A stretch of 64,000 nt of DNA from Accumulibacter phosphatis. Its GTDB lineage: Bacteria > Pseudomonadota > Gammaproteobacteria > Burkholderiales > Rhodocyclaceae. A program made the position numbers and the translations under genes. This document shows positions 35,276 through 44,372 of this stretch, piece by piece. Each line of letters begins with the position of its first letter. Within the stretch, counting starts at the first letter, position 1. The notes under the pieces are model-generated. The model was not told the DNA's origin. It searched no databases and was given only the letters and a program-made list of their open reading frames with translations. The stretch covers positions 1,364,001 to 1,428,000 of the forward strand of contig NC_013194.1 in NCBI RefSeq assembly GCF_000024165.1, in the 5' to 3' direction.

Positions 35276-36340
35276 ATGAAGATCTGTATTCTCCCGGGAG
35301 ACGGTATCGGCCCGGAAATCATGGCCGAAGCGGTGCGCGTTCTGCAGGCACTCGATCTCGGGTGCGAAATGACGGAAGCGCTCCTGGGTGGCTGCGCCGT
35401 CGATGCCACGGGTGATCCCTATCCGGAGGCAACGCAGCGACTGGCCCAGGAAGCCGATGCGGTCCTGCTCGGGGCCGTCGGTGGTCCGCAGTGGGACGAT
35501 CTGCCGCGTGCGCAAAGGCCGGAACGTGGTCTGCTCGGTATTCGCAAGCAGCTTGGTCTGTTCGCCAATCTGCGGCCGGCGATCCTCTATCCGGAACTCG
35601 CGAACGCCTCAACATTGAAGCCTGAGATAGTTGCCGGTCTCGATATCCTGATCGTGCGCGAACTGACCGGTGACATCTACTTCGGCCAACCGCGGGGAGT
35701 CGAAACACGCGATGTCGATGGCCACCAGGAACGCTTCGGCTACAACACCATGCACTACAGCGAAAGCGAGATTCGACGCATCGTCAGGGTTGCCTTCGAG
35801 GCGGCGCGTCGACGCCACAGGAAGTTGTGTTCGGTCGACAAGATGAACGTGCTGGAAACCACTCAGTTGTGGCGCGACGTCGCCAGCGAGACGGCCAGCG
35901 AGTACCCCGATGTCGAGTTGAGCCACATGTTGGTTGACAATGCCGCGATGCAGCTGGTGCGCAATCCGAAGCAGTTCGACGTCATCGTCACCGGCAACAT
36001 GTTTGGCGACATTCTTTCGGACGAGGCATCGATGCTCACCGGGTCGATCGGCATGCTGCCGTCGGCCTCGCTCGATGCCAACAACAAGGGTTTGTACGAG
36101 CCCTGCCACGGTTCAGCGCCTGACATCGCCGGCCAGGGGGTGGCCAATCCCTTGGCGACGATTCTTTCGGTGGCGATGATGCTGCGTTATACCTTTGGTC
36201 GGGAGGGCGAGGCGCTACGCATCGAGAGCGCGGTCAAGAAAGTGCTGGCGCAGGGGTGCCGCACCGCCGACATCTACGAGGCAGGCACCCGGCGGGTCGG
36301 TACGCGGGCCATGGGTGATGCTGTCCTCGCGGCGCTGTGA
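35276..36340 (+). CDS. leuB: 3-isopropylmalate dehydrogenase
   Basis: Oxidatively decarboxylates 3-isopropylmalate in leucine synthesis, and probably 3-methylmalate in the citramalate route to isoleucine. 354 residues: MKICILPGDGIGPEIM, GAVGGPQWDDLP, VRELTGDIYFGQPRG, SVDKMNVLETTQLWRDV, MFGDILSDEASMLTGSIGMLPSASL and the NAD site HGSAPDIAGQGVANP. ACAGGAA precedes the ATG. It starts the leuB-asd pair. leuC and leuD, usually adjacent, lie 17 kb away on the other strand. Confidence 0.97.
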   Translation: MKICILPGDGIGPEIMAEAVRVLQALDLGCEMTEALLGGCAVDATGDPYPEATQRLAQEADAVLLGAVGGPQWDDLPRAQRPERGLLGIRKQLGLFANLRPAILYPELANASTLKPEIVAGLDILIVRELTGDIYFGQPRGVETRDVDGHQERFGYNTMHYSESEIRRIVRVAFEAARRRHRKLCSVDKMNVLETTQLWRDVASETASEYPDVELSHMLVDNAAMQLVRNPKQFDVIVTGNMFGDILSDEASMLTGSIGMLPSASLDANNKGLYEPCHGSAPDIAGQGVANPLATILSVAMMLRYTFGREGEALRIESAVKKVLAQGCRTADIYEAGTRRVGTRAMGDAVLAAL

Positions 36341-36368
36341 GAGTCGGAATACGGGTAGAGGTGAGGCA

Positions 36369-37499
36369 ATGATGAAAGTTGGTCTGGTCGGTTGGCGCGG
36401 TATGGTAGGGTCGGTCCTGATGCAGCGGATGGTTGATGAGGGTGATTTCGAGCATTTCGAACCCTTCTATTTTTCGACTTCGGCCGTTGGTGACACGGCC
36501 CCGGTTTTCGCTGGCAAGGGAGGCGGTACGCTTGCGGATGCAATGTCGATCGAGGCGCTCGCGCACCTGGACGCGGTAATCACGTGTCAGGGTGGCGAGT
36601 ACACCAAGGAGGTGTTTCCCAGGCTGCGAGCTGCCGGTTGGCAAGGTCACTGGATCGACGCTGCGTCCACCCTGCGCATGCACGACGACGCGGTAATCAT
36701 CCTTGATCCGGTCAACCTTGGCGTCATCAGGGATGCCTTGGTCAATGGCGGGCGCAACTGGATTGGTGGCAACTGTACCGTATCGCTGATGCTGATGGGT
36801 ATTGGCGGGCTGTTCCGGCACGATCTCGTGGAGTGGGTCAGCGCCATGACCTATCAGGCGGCATCGGGGGCGGGGGCGCAGAACATGCGTGAGTTGTTGC
36901 TGCAGATGGGCGCGCTGCACGATGCGGTCAGGTCCGAGCTCGCCGAGCCGGCTTCGGCGATTCTCGATATTGACCGGAAAGTGGCCGAATGCATGCGTTC
37001 ACCGAGTTTCCCGACGACGAACTTCCGCAACACGGCACTTGCCGGCAGCCTCATCCCATGGATCGATGTGCCGGTTGATGGTGGCCAGTCGAAGGAAGAG
37101 TGGAAGGGTGGGGCGGAATGCAACAAGATCCTCGGCTTGCCGGCGTTTCGCACGCCAGGCAGCATACCGGTCGACGGTCTTTGCGTGCGCATCGGTGCCA
37201 TGCGCTGTCACTCGCAGGGTCTGACCATCAAGCTGAAGCGGGAGGTGCCGCTGGATGAGATCAGCGACGTTATCGCGCAGGCGAATCCCTGGGTAAAGGT
37301 CGTGGAAAATCAGCGCGAGATCAGTGAGCGGGAACTGACGCCGGCGGCGGTTACCGGTAGCCTGCATGTCCCGGTCGGTCGCCTCCACAAGCTGGCCATG
37401 GGGCCGGATTATCTCGGCGCTTTTACTGTCGGGGACCAGTTGTTGTGGGGCGCGGCTGAGCCGCTGCGGCGAATGCTCCGTATTCTGCTCGAGGACTGA
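36369..37499 (+). CDS. asd: Aspartate-semialdehyde dehydrogenase
   Basis: Makes aspartate semialdehyde for Lys, Thr, Met and diaminopimelate synthesis. 376 residues (ATG 36369 or 36372), of the Gram-negative type. It has an N-terminal NADP fold (KVGLVGWRGMVGSVLMQRM), active-site Cys in GGNCTVSLMLMG near residue 138 and the C-terminal GKFRTPGSIPVDGLCVRIGAMRCHSQ-like segment. It is 28 bases after leuB and probably co-transcribed. Confidence 0.96.
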   Translation: MMKVGLVGWRGMVGSVLMQRMVDEGDFEHFEPFYFSTSAVGDTAPVFAGKGGGTLADAMSIEALAHLDAVITCQGGEYTKEVFPRLRAAGWQGHWIDAASTLRMHDDAVIILDPVNLGVIRDALVNGGRNWIGGNCTVSLMLMGIGGLFRHDLVEWVSAMTYQAASGAGAQNMRELLLQMGALHDAVRSELAEPASAILDIDRKVAECMRSPSFPTTNFRNTALAGSLIPWIDVPVDGGQSKEEWKGGAECNKILGLPAFRTPGSIPVDGLCVRIGAMRCHSQGLTIKLKREVPLDEISDVIAQANPWVKVVENQREISERELTPAAVTGSLHVPVGRLHKLAMGPDYLGAFTVGDQLLWGAAEPLRRMLRILLED

Positions 37500-37579
37500 T
37501 TGGGTAGAAACCGGCGAGTTCGGTGCGGACCGCCGGTATTCGGCCCGGCGCAGTGCCCGGAATCACAAGCAAGTTTAGC

Positions 37580-37608
37580 TTGCATGGCTAACTTCATGAT
37601 GTTATTTT
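37580..37608 (+). promoter_or_regulatory. Candidate promoter of fimV
   Basis: TTGCAT (37580-37585), 17 bases, TATTTT (37603-37608), in an AT-rich patch unlike its surroundings, 33 bases before the fimV GTG. Confidence 0.4.
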
Positions 37609-37641
37609 AATTATTCCGATTTCGACGCGCAGGGTGGCGCC

Positions 37642-40600
37642 GTGGCCAAGAAAATACAATATACAGCAAGCAATTTCAGACTGCGGACCTCTGCATGGGC
37701 GGTTGCATCAGCCTTGGCGGTCGCGGCTTTGCCCCTGGCCGCAGCCGCTGCCGGTTTGGGCAAGGTCACCGTCCTCTCTGCGATCGGTCAGCCTCTGCGC
37801 GCGGAGGTGGAGCTCTTTGCGACGCGCGAAGAACTTGCCGGTCTGCGGGCGCAGCTGGCGTCGCCGGATGCCTTCAAGCAGGCTGGCGTGGAATATGCGC
37901 CGACCTTGCTGGGCATCCGCTTCGCCATCGACAAGCGCCCGAATGGGCAGGCGATCGTCAGGCTGACTTCGGAGCGGGCGGTCAACGACCCCTTCGTCGA
38001 TCTGTTGCTGGAACTCAACTGGCCGACCGGTCGCGTGATTCGGGAGTACACGTTCCTCCTCGATCCGGTGGAGTTCGCTGGCAAGACCGCTGCTCCGCCA
38101 CCTGTCGCCAGGCCGCTGGTGTCGCCAAGGCCGTTCGCCGAAGAGCGCACCGTCGCAAGGCCCCAGCGCGGCGACTCCTACAGCCGGCCGCGGGCCACCG
38201 AACAGGCGCCGAAAAGCGGCGAGACCTACGAGGTGCGTCGCGGCGAAACGCTCGGCAAGATCGCCAGTGACCTCCGGCCCGAGGGGGTGTCGCTTGACCA
38301 GATGCTGGTCGGGCTCTTCCAGGCCAACCAGGACGCATTCGATCGTGGCAACATGAACCGGTTGAAGGCCGGCAGGATTCTTTCGATACCGGACAAGGGA
38401 AGTCTTGAGGCAATACCAAAGGACGAAGCCCGGCGAGTCGTCGTGGCGCAGTCCACCGACTGGGGTGGTTACCGCCGCAAGCTTGCCGCAGGTGCAGCCG
38501 ACGCTCCCGTTCCGGAGGAGGCGGCGCGCCAGCAATCTGTCGGCAAGATCACGGCACGGGTCGAAGACCGGGCGGCACCGGCGGCTGAACCAAAGGATCA
38601 ACTGAAGGTATCGAAGACGGAGCTCGCCGGCAGCAAGCCGGCGGTCCCCAGCAAGCGTGCCGACGAGGACTTGATTGCCAAGGAAAAGGCGCTCAAGGAT
38701 GCCAATGAGCGTCTGGCCAGCCTCGAAAAGAATGTGGCCGAGTTGCAGAGGCTGGTGGAACTGAAGAGTCAGACGCTGGCTGATCTAGAAAAACAGGCAG
38801 CGGGCAAGGGCGGCGCGCCGGCAGCCGAGACGAAAAAGACCGTGGAAGACGCCCGAGCACCCGTGACGTCGCCGGGAGCGCCGGCGCCAGGCGTCGTTGG
38901 CGGGCGATCGGAGGTATCACCACCCCCTGCCTCACCGGTGGTCGCCGCCAAACCTGCCGATGTGCCTGCCGACAGCAAGCCCAGCGATGTGGCGGCGAAG
39001 CCTGAACCTGTACCACAGGAGCCAAAGGTCGAGCCCAAGCCGGAAGAGCCGAAACCGGTTGCAGCGCCCAAGCCGGCCGTTGCACCAAAAGCAAAGGCTG
39101 TGGCGGTCACCTCGCCGCCCGAAGAAGAGCCGGGGTTCTTCGAGGCGCTGCTGACCAGTACGCCCTTCCTGGCAGGCGGCGGCGGTGTCCTGGCGCTGCT
39201 TGCCGCTTACTGGCTGGCCAGGCGTCGTCATCGCAGCGAGACCTCCAGGTCGCTCGATGCGACCAGCACGATTGCTCCGCCAGGCGATAGTCTGGTCGCC
39301 AACTCGGTGTTCCACAACACGGGTGGGCAGAGCGTCGATACATCGCACTCGATGGCTCAGACCGATTTCAGCCAGGCCGGGCCAGGCAGCATTGATACCG
39401 ATGAAGTGGATCCGGTGGCCGAGGCCGACGTCTACATGGCGTACGGCCGTGACGCGCAGGCTGAAGAGATTCTCCTCGAGGCCAAGCAGAAAGACCCGCG
39501 GCGTCATGCCATTCACCTGAAGTTGCTGGAGATCTATCTGGGGCGCAAGGACGTCAAGCCCTTCGACACGCTGGCGGCTGAACTCTTCAGCGTCACCGGT
39601 GGGGTTGGCGTCGAATGGGAGAAAGCTGCCGCGATGGGCTTGCAGCTCGACCCGTTGAACCCGCTGTATGGCGCCGCTGGAACAACTCCTGCCCCGTCGC
39701 GGGACTCCGAAACGACGATCATCGTGCGTCCCGAGACGATTCTGGAGAAGCCGAAGGCGTCGGCGCCGGATGAGCCAGCCTCCACGACCATCTTGCAGGA
39801 TACCGTCACCAAGCCCGGCGAACTGGCGAAAATGGCTGCCGCCGCTACCGTCGCTACCGCCGCGGCTGCGCTGGTGCCGCCTGCCGCAGCGCCGGCAGTA
39901 GCCGCGCCGGTCGAACTGGCCAGCCTGGATTTCGATCTTGGTCTCGATGACGCGAAGCCGTTGGAGGCAAGCGCTGTCGAGGACGCTCACCTTGAAACCA
40001 CTCTCGCGTTTCAAGGTCCGGCACCCGACGATCCACTCGATTTCGATCTGGCCACGTCCTATTCGGAGACGCCATCGCTTTCGGACGAGGAACTCGATGC
40101 GATGCAGCCGACGCCGCGGGTGGACATCGAGCCGCCGGAAATCACGATGCTCATCGCGCCCGGAACGGACCCGGGTACGCTTTCGGATGACATTGGAGTC
40201 GATTTCGCTTTCGATCTGAATGCCGCGTCGTCGGTTGAGCAGGGTGCCGAAACGGAGTTGCGTGTGCCCGCGGCGCCGGATGAGATGCTCGATATCGGCT
40301 CGGCTGGCGTCGATGCCCTGGAGTTCGACGTCAAGCTGACCGAGTCGACAGTTCTTGGCGAGGCGCTGCAGCATCCATCGTTCGACATCTCGTCAATCAG
40401 CCTTGACCTGGCCGACGATATGCCTAGGCGGGCTGAGGTGAGTGTTGCCGACCAATCGCCGGAAGCCTCCTTCGAAGCCGAGCAGGAGGATACCCTGGTC
40501 AATCCGGATTTCTCGGTGGAGAGCACCGACGCCGGACTGGATTCACGGTTCCCCCCGGATCTTGATCTGGCGGCGGAACCGGAGATCAGTTCGAGCGAGG

Positions 40601-40749
40601 AAGTGGCGACGAAGATTGACCTCGCCAGGGCGTATCAGGAGATGGGTGATCTCGAAGGGGCGCGCGAACTCCTGCAGGAGGTTCTCAGGGACGGTGATTC
40701 TCGGCAGCGCGAAGCGGCCAGCGCCCTTCTGACGGAACTCCGCGAGTAA
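37642..40749 (+). CDS. fimV: FimV-like inner-membrane hub protein with LysM domain
   Basis: 1035 residues from GTG 37642. It has a signal peptide (to about residue 36), the FimV N-terminal domain (LGKVTVLSAIGQPLRAEVEL), a LysM peptidoglycan-binding domain (~195-253), a coiled coil (~330-380), a Pro/Ala/Lys-rich linker, one membrane helix (~508-528) and a long acidic cytoplasmic region. The C-terminal TPR-like FimV domain (ATKIDLARAYQEMGDLEGA) closes it. FimV organises polar type IV pili and cyclic-AMP signalling in Pseudomonas. The stop codon TAA is also the 3-bp target duplicated by the adjacent insertion sequence, so the protein is intact. Confidence 0.93.
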   Translation: MAKKIQYTASNFRLRTSAWAVASALAVAALPLAAAAAGLGKVTVLSAIGQPLRAEVELFATREELAGLRAQLASPDAFKQAGVEYAPTLLGIRFAIDKRPNGQAIVRLTSERAVNDPFVDLLLELNWPTGRVIREYTFLLDPVEFAGKTAAPPPVARPLVSPRPFAEERTVARPQRGDSYSRPRATEQAPKSGETYEVRRGETLGKIASDLRPEGVSLDQMLVGLFQANQDAFDRGNMNRLKAGRILSIPDKGSLEAIPKDEARRVVVAQSTDWGGYRRKLAAGAADAPVPEEAARQQSVGKITARVEDRAAPAAEPKDQLKVSKTELAGSKPAVPSKRADEDLIAKEKALKDANERLASLEKNVAELQRLVELKSQTLADLEKQAAGKGGAPAAETKKTVEDARAPVTSPGAPAPGVVGGRSEVSPPPASPVVAAKPADVPADSKPSDVAAKPEPVPQEPKVEPKPEEPKPVAAPKPAVAPKAKAVAVTSPPEEEPGFFEALLTSTPFLAGGGGVLALLAAYWLARRRHRSETSRSLDATSTIAPPGDSLVANSVFHNTGGQSVDTSHSMAQTDFSQAGPGSIDTDEVDPVAEADVYMAYGRDAQAEEILLEAKQKDPRRHAIHLKLLEIYLGRKDVKPFDTLAAELFSVTGGVGVEWEKAAAMGLQLDPLNPLYGAAGTTPAPSRDSETTIIVRPETILEKPKASAPDEPASTTILQDTVTKPGELAKMAAAATVATAAAALVPPAAAPAVAAPVELASLDFDLGLDDAKPLEASAVEDAHLETTLAFQGPAPDDPLDFDLATSYSETPSLSDEELDAMQPTPRVDIEPPEITMLIAPGTDPGTLSDDIGVDFAFDLNAASSVEQGAETELRVPAAPDEMLDIGSAGVDALEFDVKLTESTVLGEALQHPSFDISSISLDLADDMPRRAEVSVADQSPEASFEAEQEDTLVNPDFSVESTDAGLDSRFPPDLDLAAEPEISSSEEVATKIDLARAYQEMGDLEGARELLQEVLRDGDSRQREAASALLTELRE

Positions 40750-40775
40750 GGCGTTAAGCAAAAATAACTTGAACA
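40750..40775 (+). repeat. Left terminal inverted repeat of the insertion sequence
   Basis: 26 bases starting GGCGTTAAGC and ending AACTTGAACA. The inner 20 bases (40756-40775) match the right end perfectly in inverted orientation. Confidence 0.93.
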
Positions 40776-40803
40776 TTTGTGGTGATTGGCCTATGGTTTC
40801 AGC

Positions 40804-42027
40804 ATGGAGCAAGAGCTAGCCATAGAAGCCAAGTATCAAGCGCTGTGCGGCAGGCTGGATGAGGCCACGCTTCGCCTTTGGGCGGCGACGGAGGCACGAA
40901 GCCTGGGGCGTGGTGGCGTCACCTTGGTCGCCAAGGCGACTGGCCTGTCGCGCACGACGATTCATGCGGGTTTGAGTGAACTGAACGCACCGGTTTCGGC
41001 TGGGGAGCAAGGCGTGCCACTCCGAGCGCGAGCGGTAGGCGGTGGGCGAAAGAAGTTGATTGACAAGGATGCCAGCTTGCTGAGCGATGTCGACGCCTTG
41101 GTGGAGCCGACAACGCGTGGTGATCCGATGTCGCCGCTGCGCTGGACCTGCAAGAGCACCTATCGCCTGGCTGAAGAACTGAGGCGACAGGGGCATACGG
41201 TCAGCCAGCGGAGCCTTTGTGATTTGCTGAGTTTGGCAGGCTTCAGTCTGCAATCGACGCGAAAGACGCGAGAGGGTGGGCAGCATGAGGACCGCGATGC
41301 CCAGTTCGGCCACATCGCCCGTACTGTTGCGGAGTATCAGGCGGCAGGCGATCCGGTGATTTCGGTGGACACCAAGAAGAAAGAGTTAATCGGCGACTTC
41401 AAGAATGGCGGCAAAGAGTGGCAACCCAAGGGAAAGCCAGAAGAAGTCCGGGTTCATGACTTCATTGACCGTGAACTCGGCAAGGTCGCGCCCTACGGGG
41501 TTTATGACTTGACCACCAATACGGGCTGGGTCAGTGTCGGCATCGACCACGATACCGCCGAATTTGCCGTCGAAAGCATCCGGCGCTGGTGGCGTGAAAT
41601 GGGACAGGTGACCTACCCGAATGCTCGCCGTCTGCTGATCACCGCGGACGGCGGTGGCAGCAACGGTTATCGTGTGCGTCTATGGCGAAGGGAGTTGCAA
41701 AAGCTGGCGGATGAACTTCGCCTGACGGTTCAGGTTTGTCATCTCCCGCCTGGAACCAGCAAATGGAACAAGATCGAGCATCGCATGTTTTGCCACATCA
41801 CCGCGAATTGGCGCGGACGACCGCTAGTCAGTCGACAGGTGGTGGTGAACCTGATCGGTAACACGACAACCGAGACAGGCTTGCGAATCCAGGCTGCGAT
41901 CGATGAAAACGCCTATACGTCGGGAATCAAGGTGTCCGACGAAGAACTTGCTTCGCTTGCCATCGAGCGCGACGCGTTTCATGGCGAATGGAACTACCGG
42001 TTGATACCCCGGAAAAATGACGAATAA
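40804..42027 (+). CDS. ISAzo13-family transposase
   Basis: 407 residues from ATG 40804. The N-terminal helix-turn-helix (RGGVTLVAKATGLSRTTIHAGL) is followed by the DDE catalytic core: Asp in VISVDTKKKELIGDF, Asp in LLITADGGGSNGY and Glu in GTSKWNKIEHRMFCHI. These motifs are characteristic of ISAzo13 transposases. The frame is intact, so the element may still move. Confidence 0.95.
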   Translation: MEQELAIEAKYQALCGRLDEATLRLWAATEARSLGRGGVTLVAKATGLSRTTIHAGLSELNAPVSAGEQGVPLRARAVGGGRKKLIDKDASLLSDVDALVEPTTRGDPMSPLRWTCKSTYRLAEELRRQGHTVSQRSLCDLLSLAGFSLQSTRKTREGGQHEDRDAQFGHIARTVAEYQAAGDPVISVDTKKKELIGDFKNGGKEWQPKGKPEEVRVHDFIDRELGKVAPYGVYDLTTNTGWVSVGIDHDTAEFAVESIRRWWREMGQVTYPNARRLLITADGGGSNGYRVRLWRRELQKLADELRLTVQVCHLPPGTSKWNKIEHRMFCHITANWRGRPLVSRQVVVNLIGNTTTETGLRIQAAIDENAYTSGIKVSDEELASLAIERDAFHGEWNYRLIPRKNDE

Positions 42028-42034
42028 CTCGTAT

Positions 42035-42060
42035 TGTTCAAGTTATTTTTGCTTGCCGCC
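42035..42060 (-). repeat. Right terminal inverted repeat of the insertion sequence
   Basis: Reverse complement reads GGCGGCAAGC to AACTTGAACA, differing from the left end at two positions (4 and 5 of its outer part are GC instead of TT). Confidence 0.93.
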
Positions 42061-42158
42061 TAAGTGCCTTCGGGGCGGCGGGCTGGCGGTGCGCCGGGTG
42101 AGGGGTGGGTCGCGTCGGCGCCTGCGCTTGGGCGTAAGCTGAAAGGACGGACGCGGCA

Positions 42159-42758
42159 ATGCACCCGGCAAGCGGCCTGCTGGTCTGGCTCGTGGCGCTG
42201 GTGTTGATCCAGTGTCTGGAAGGTAGCCACCTGCTGTTGGCAGGTCTGCTGTCCTTGCTGCTGTCCGGCAGCAAGGCGCAGCGGCGTTGCGCGCGACTGG
42301 CCTGGGGTGCGCGCTGGCTTTTTGTGTCGCTGTTCGTCATCATGGCCTGGGGAGGCGCCGGTGAGCCGGCGTGGAGCGGCTTGCTGGCACCCAGTCGCGA
42401 GGGACTGGCCGATGCCCTGACGCATGTCGGACGTCTGCTGCTGGTGTTGATGGCGGTGGCAATCCTCCGCGAGCGAATGTCCTTGCCCGAGTTGCTGACC
42501 GGTACGCGTCGCTTGTTGGGACCGCTACGGCGGCTGGGAGTCGATCCCGATCGTGGACTGGTGCGACTGCTGCTGGTTCTGCGCCACCTTGAAACGCTGC
42601 CGCGTCCGCGCGATTGGCGTATCCTGCTCGACGTGCCGACCACCGGCAACACGGAGGAGGTGTTCGAAATCGCCGATCGGCCTTTCTCCGGGGGGGATTT
42701 CCTGGTTCTGGCGCTGGTCGCCGGTACGCTGGCGACCGTCTGGCTGTGGCAGGCCTGA
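42159..42758 (+). CDS. CbiQ/EcfT-like membrane protein
   Basis: 199 residues with four or five hydrophobic segments and a cytoplasmic arm rich in Arg and Leu (LRRLGVDPDRGLVRLLLVLRHLE) resembling the coupling region of energy-coupling-factor T subunits. No ECF ATPase or substrate-binding subunit is nearby, so it may not form a standard ECF transporter. Such genes recur between fimV and truA in betaproteobacteria. Function unproven. Confidence 0.7.
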   Translation: MHPASGLLVWLVALVLIQCLEGSHLLLAGLLSLLLSGSKAQRRCARLAWGARWLFVSLFVIMAWGGAGEPAWSGLLAPSREGLADALTHVGRLLLVLMAVAILRERMSLPELLTGTRRLLGPLRRLGVDPDRGLVRLLLVLRHLETLPRPRDWRILLDVPTTGNTEEVFEIADRPFSGGDFLVLALVAGTLATVWLWQA

Positions 42759-42761
42759 GCT

Positions 42762-43562
42762 ATGCGCATTGCCTTGGCTGTCGAATACGACGGGAGCGGT
42801 TTTCGAGGCTGGCAGACGCAGCCGGGTGGCGGTACGGTGCAGGATGCCGTGCAGGACGCCTTGCGACAGTTCGCCGGTGTGCCGGTTCAGGTGGTGTCCG
42901 CTGGGCGCACGGACGCCGGCGTGCATGCGACGGGGCAGGTCGTGCATTTCGATGCCGCCGTTGAACGGTCGATGTTTGCCTGGGTACGCGGCACCAACAG
43001 CTTCTTGCCGTCGGCGGTTGCCGTCCGCTGGGCGCGACCGGTCGCGGACGACTTCCATGCGCGGTTTTCGGCGTATGCCAGGCGATACCGCTATTTGTTG
43101 ATCAACCGCGCACATCGGACGGGAGTCTGGAACGGCAGGGTCGGTTGGTATCATCACCCGCTCGATGTGGGGACAATGCAGGCGGCTGCACACCTGCTGC
43201 TTGGTGAGCGGGATTTTTCGGCTTTCCGGGCGGCCGAGTGTCAGGCCAACTCCCCGGTGAAAGTGATGCGCGAGGCTCATGTACGGCGTTTCGGTGATCT
43301 GATCGCCTTCGACTTCGAAGCCTCGGCCTTTCTTCATCACATGGTACGGAATCTGGTCGGCAGCCTGGTTCATGTCGGTCAGGGGAAACGCCCGCCCGAG
43401 TGGATTGGCGAACTGCTGGCTGCCGGCGATCGCCGCTTGGCGGCGCCGACGTTCGCGGCGGCCGGGCTCTACCTCTTTGCGGTCAGGTATCCGCCGGAAC
43501 TCGGGCTGCCGAGTGGGGACCAAACGAACCTCACACCTTGTATTCCGCTCTATGGACAATAA
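42762..43562 (+). CDS. truA: tRNA pseudouridine(38-40) synthase
   Basis: 266 residues. Catalytic Asp in SAGRTDAGVHATGQV (near residue 51), N-terminal RIALAVEYDGSGFRGWQTQPG and ARRYRYLLINR. It modifies U38-40 in the anticodon arm of many tRNAs. It starts 3 bases after the CbiQ-like gene and overlaps trpF by 11 bases, so it is in one transcript with the trp genes. Confidence 0.96.
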   Translation: MRIALAVEYDGSGFRGWQTQPGGGTVQDAVQDALRQFAGVPVQVVSAGRTDAGVHATGQVVHFDAAVERSMFAWVRGTNSFLPSAVAVRWARPVADDFHARFSAYARRYRYLLINRAHRTGVWNGRVGWYHHPLDVGTMQAAAHLLLGERDFSAFRAAECQANSPVKVMREAHVRRFGDLIAFDFEASAFLHHMVRNLVGSLVHVGQGKRPPEWIGELLAAGDRRLAAPTFAAAGLYLFAVRYPPELGLPSGDQTNLTPCIPLYGQ

Positions 43563-44193
43563 GCTCGCCGGCCCACTGCCGTTACGTATCAAGATCTGTG
43601 GGCTGACTCGCGGCGAGGATCTGCAGCAGGCAGTGCAGGCTGGCGCGGACGCGATCGGTCTGGTTTTCTATCCGCCGAGCCCGCGCTGCGTGGATGTCGA
43701 TACTGCGGCGCGTTTGGCGCGCGCGGTGCCGCCCTTCGTCACCATCGTCGGCCTGTTCGTCAATGCCGATCCGGGGTTGGTACGGGCGACGCTTTCGGCT
43801 GTGCCAGTGCATGTGTTGCAACTTCACGGTGATGAAGACGAAGCCTATTGCCGGCAGTTCGATCGGCCCTATATCAAGGCCGCGCGCGTCAGGCCAGGGC
43901 TGGATTTGGTACAATACGCGGCTGCCTTCCCGTCGGCGCAAGCGATTCTTCTCGACGCCTTTGCGGACGGCTACGGTGGCAGCGGCAAGGTCTTCGACTG
44001 GTCGCTGGTGCCGGAGTCGCTCGACAGGCCGGTGATCCTTTCAGGCGGACTCGATGCCGGCAACGTGGGCGAAGCGGTACGCCGACTGCGGCCGGCAGCG
44101 GTGGACGTCTCGTCGGGTGTCGAAGCCGCCAAGGGGATCAAGGATGGCGAAAAGATGCGTGCCTTTGTGGCCGCGGTACGGGCTGTTCGATAA
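43552..44193 (+). CDS. trpF: Phosphoribosylanthranilate isomerase
   Basis: Amadori rearrangement in tryptophan synthesis. 213 residues from ATG 43552. It has the TIM-barrel beginning RIKICGLTRGEDLQQAV with catalytic Cys, LHGDE, ILLDAFADGYGGSGKVFDW with catalytic Asp, and LSGGLDAGNV, SSGVEAAKGIKD. It overlaps truA. It is separated from trpB by 179 bases with no clear promoter or attenuator. Confidence 0.96.
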   Translation: MDNKLAGPLPLRIKICGLTRGEDLQQAVQAGADAIGLVFYPPSPRCVDVDTAARLARAVPPFVTIVGLFVNADPGLVRATLSAVPVHVLQLHGDEDEAYCRQFDRPYIKAARVRPGLDLVQYAAAFPSAQAILLDAFADGYGGSGKVFDWSLVPESLDRPVILSGGLDAGNVGEAVRRLRPAAVDVSSGVEAAKGIKDGEKMRAFVAAVRAVR

Positions 44194-44372
44194 ATGAACA
44201 GCGAACGATGCAGAAGGTCTCTGAGCGAGGTTGGGTCATGGGTAGGCAGTCTGGTGGTCGGACGCGGATGTGCTGGCGGCAGCATCTGGCGAAACATACC
44301 TGAGGGGGCGTCTGGTGCTTTTCTCCGGCGCTGCGCAAGCGCCTTGTCGCCAGCTCGCAAGGATATGTGTTG

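Larger units (their letters stand above)
40750..42060 (+). mobile_element. ISAzo13-family insertion sequence (1311 bp)
   Basis: One transposase gene bounded by 26-bp inverted repeats with 24 matches (40750-40775 and 42035-42060) that begin GGCG. Direct TAA copies flank the element (40747-40749 and 42061-42063), fitting a 3-bp target duplication. The left TAA is the fimV stop codon. The element separates fimV from the CbiQ-like gene and truA but breaks no reading frame. The complete ends and intact transposase suggest a recent insertion. Confidence 0.92.

Noticed and set aside
44209..44304. A 31-codon frame with two Trp codons before trpB, considered as a trp leader peptide
   Set aside because: The Trp codons are not adjacent, there is no ribosome site, and the following hairpin (ggcgctgcgcaagcgcc) has no T-run or alternative pairing typical of an attenuator.
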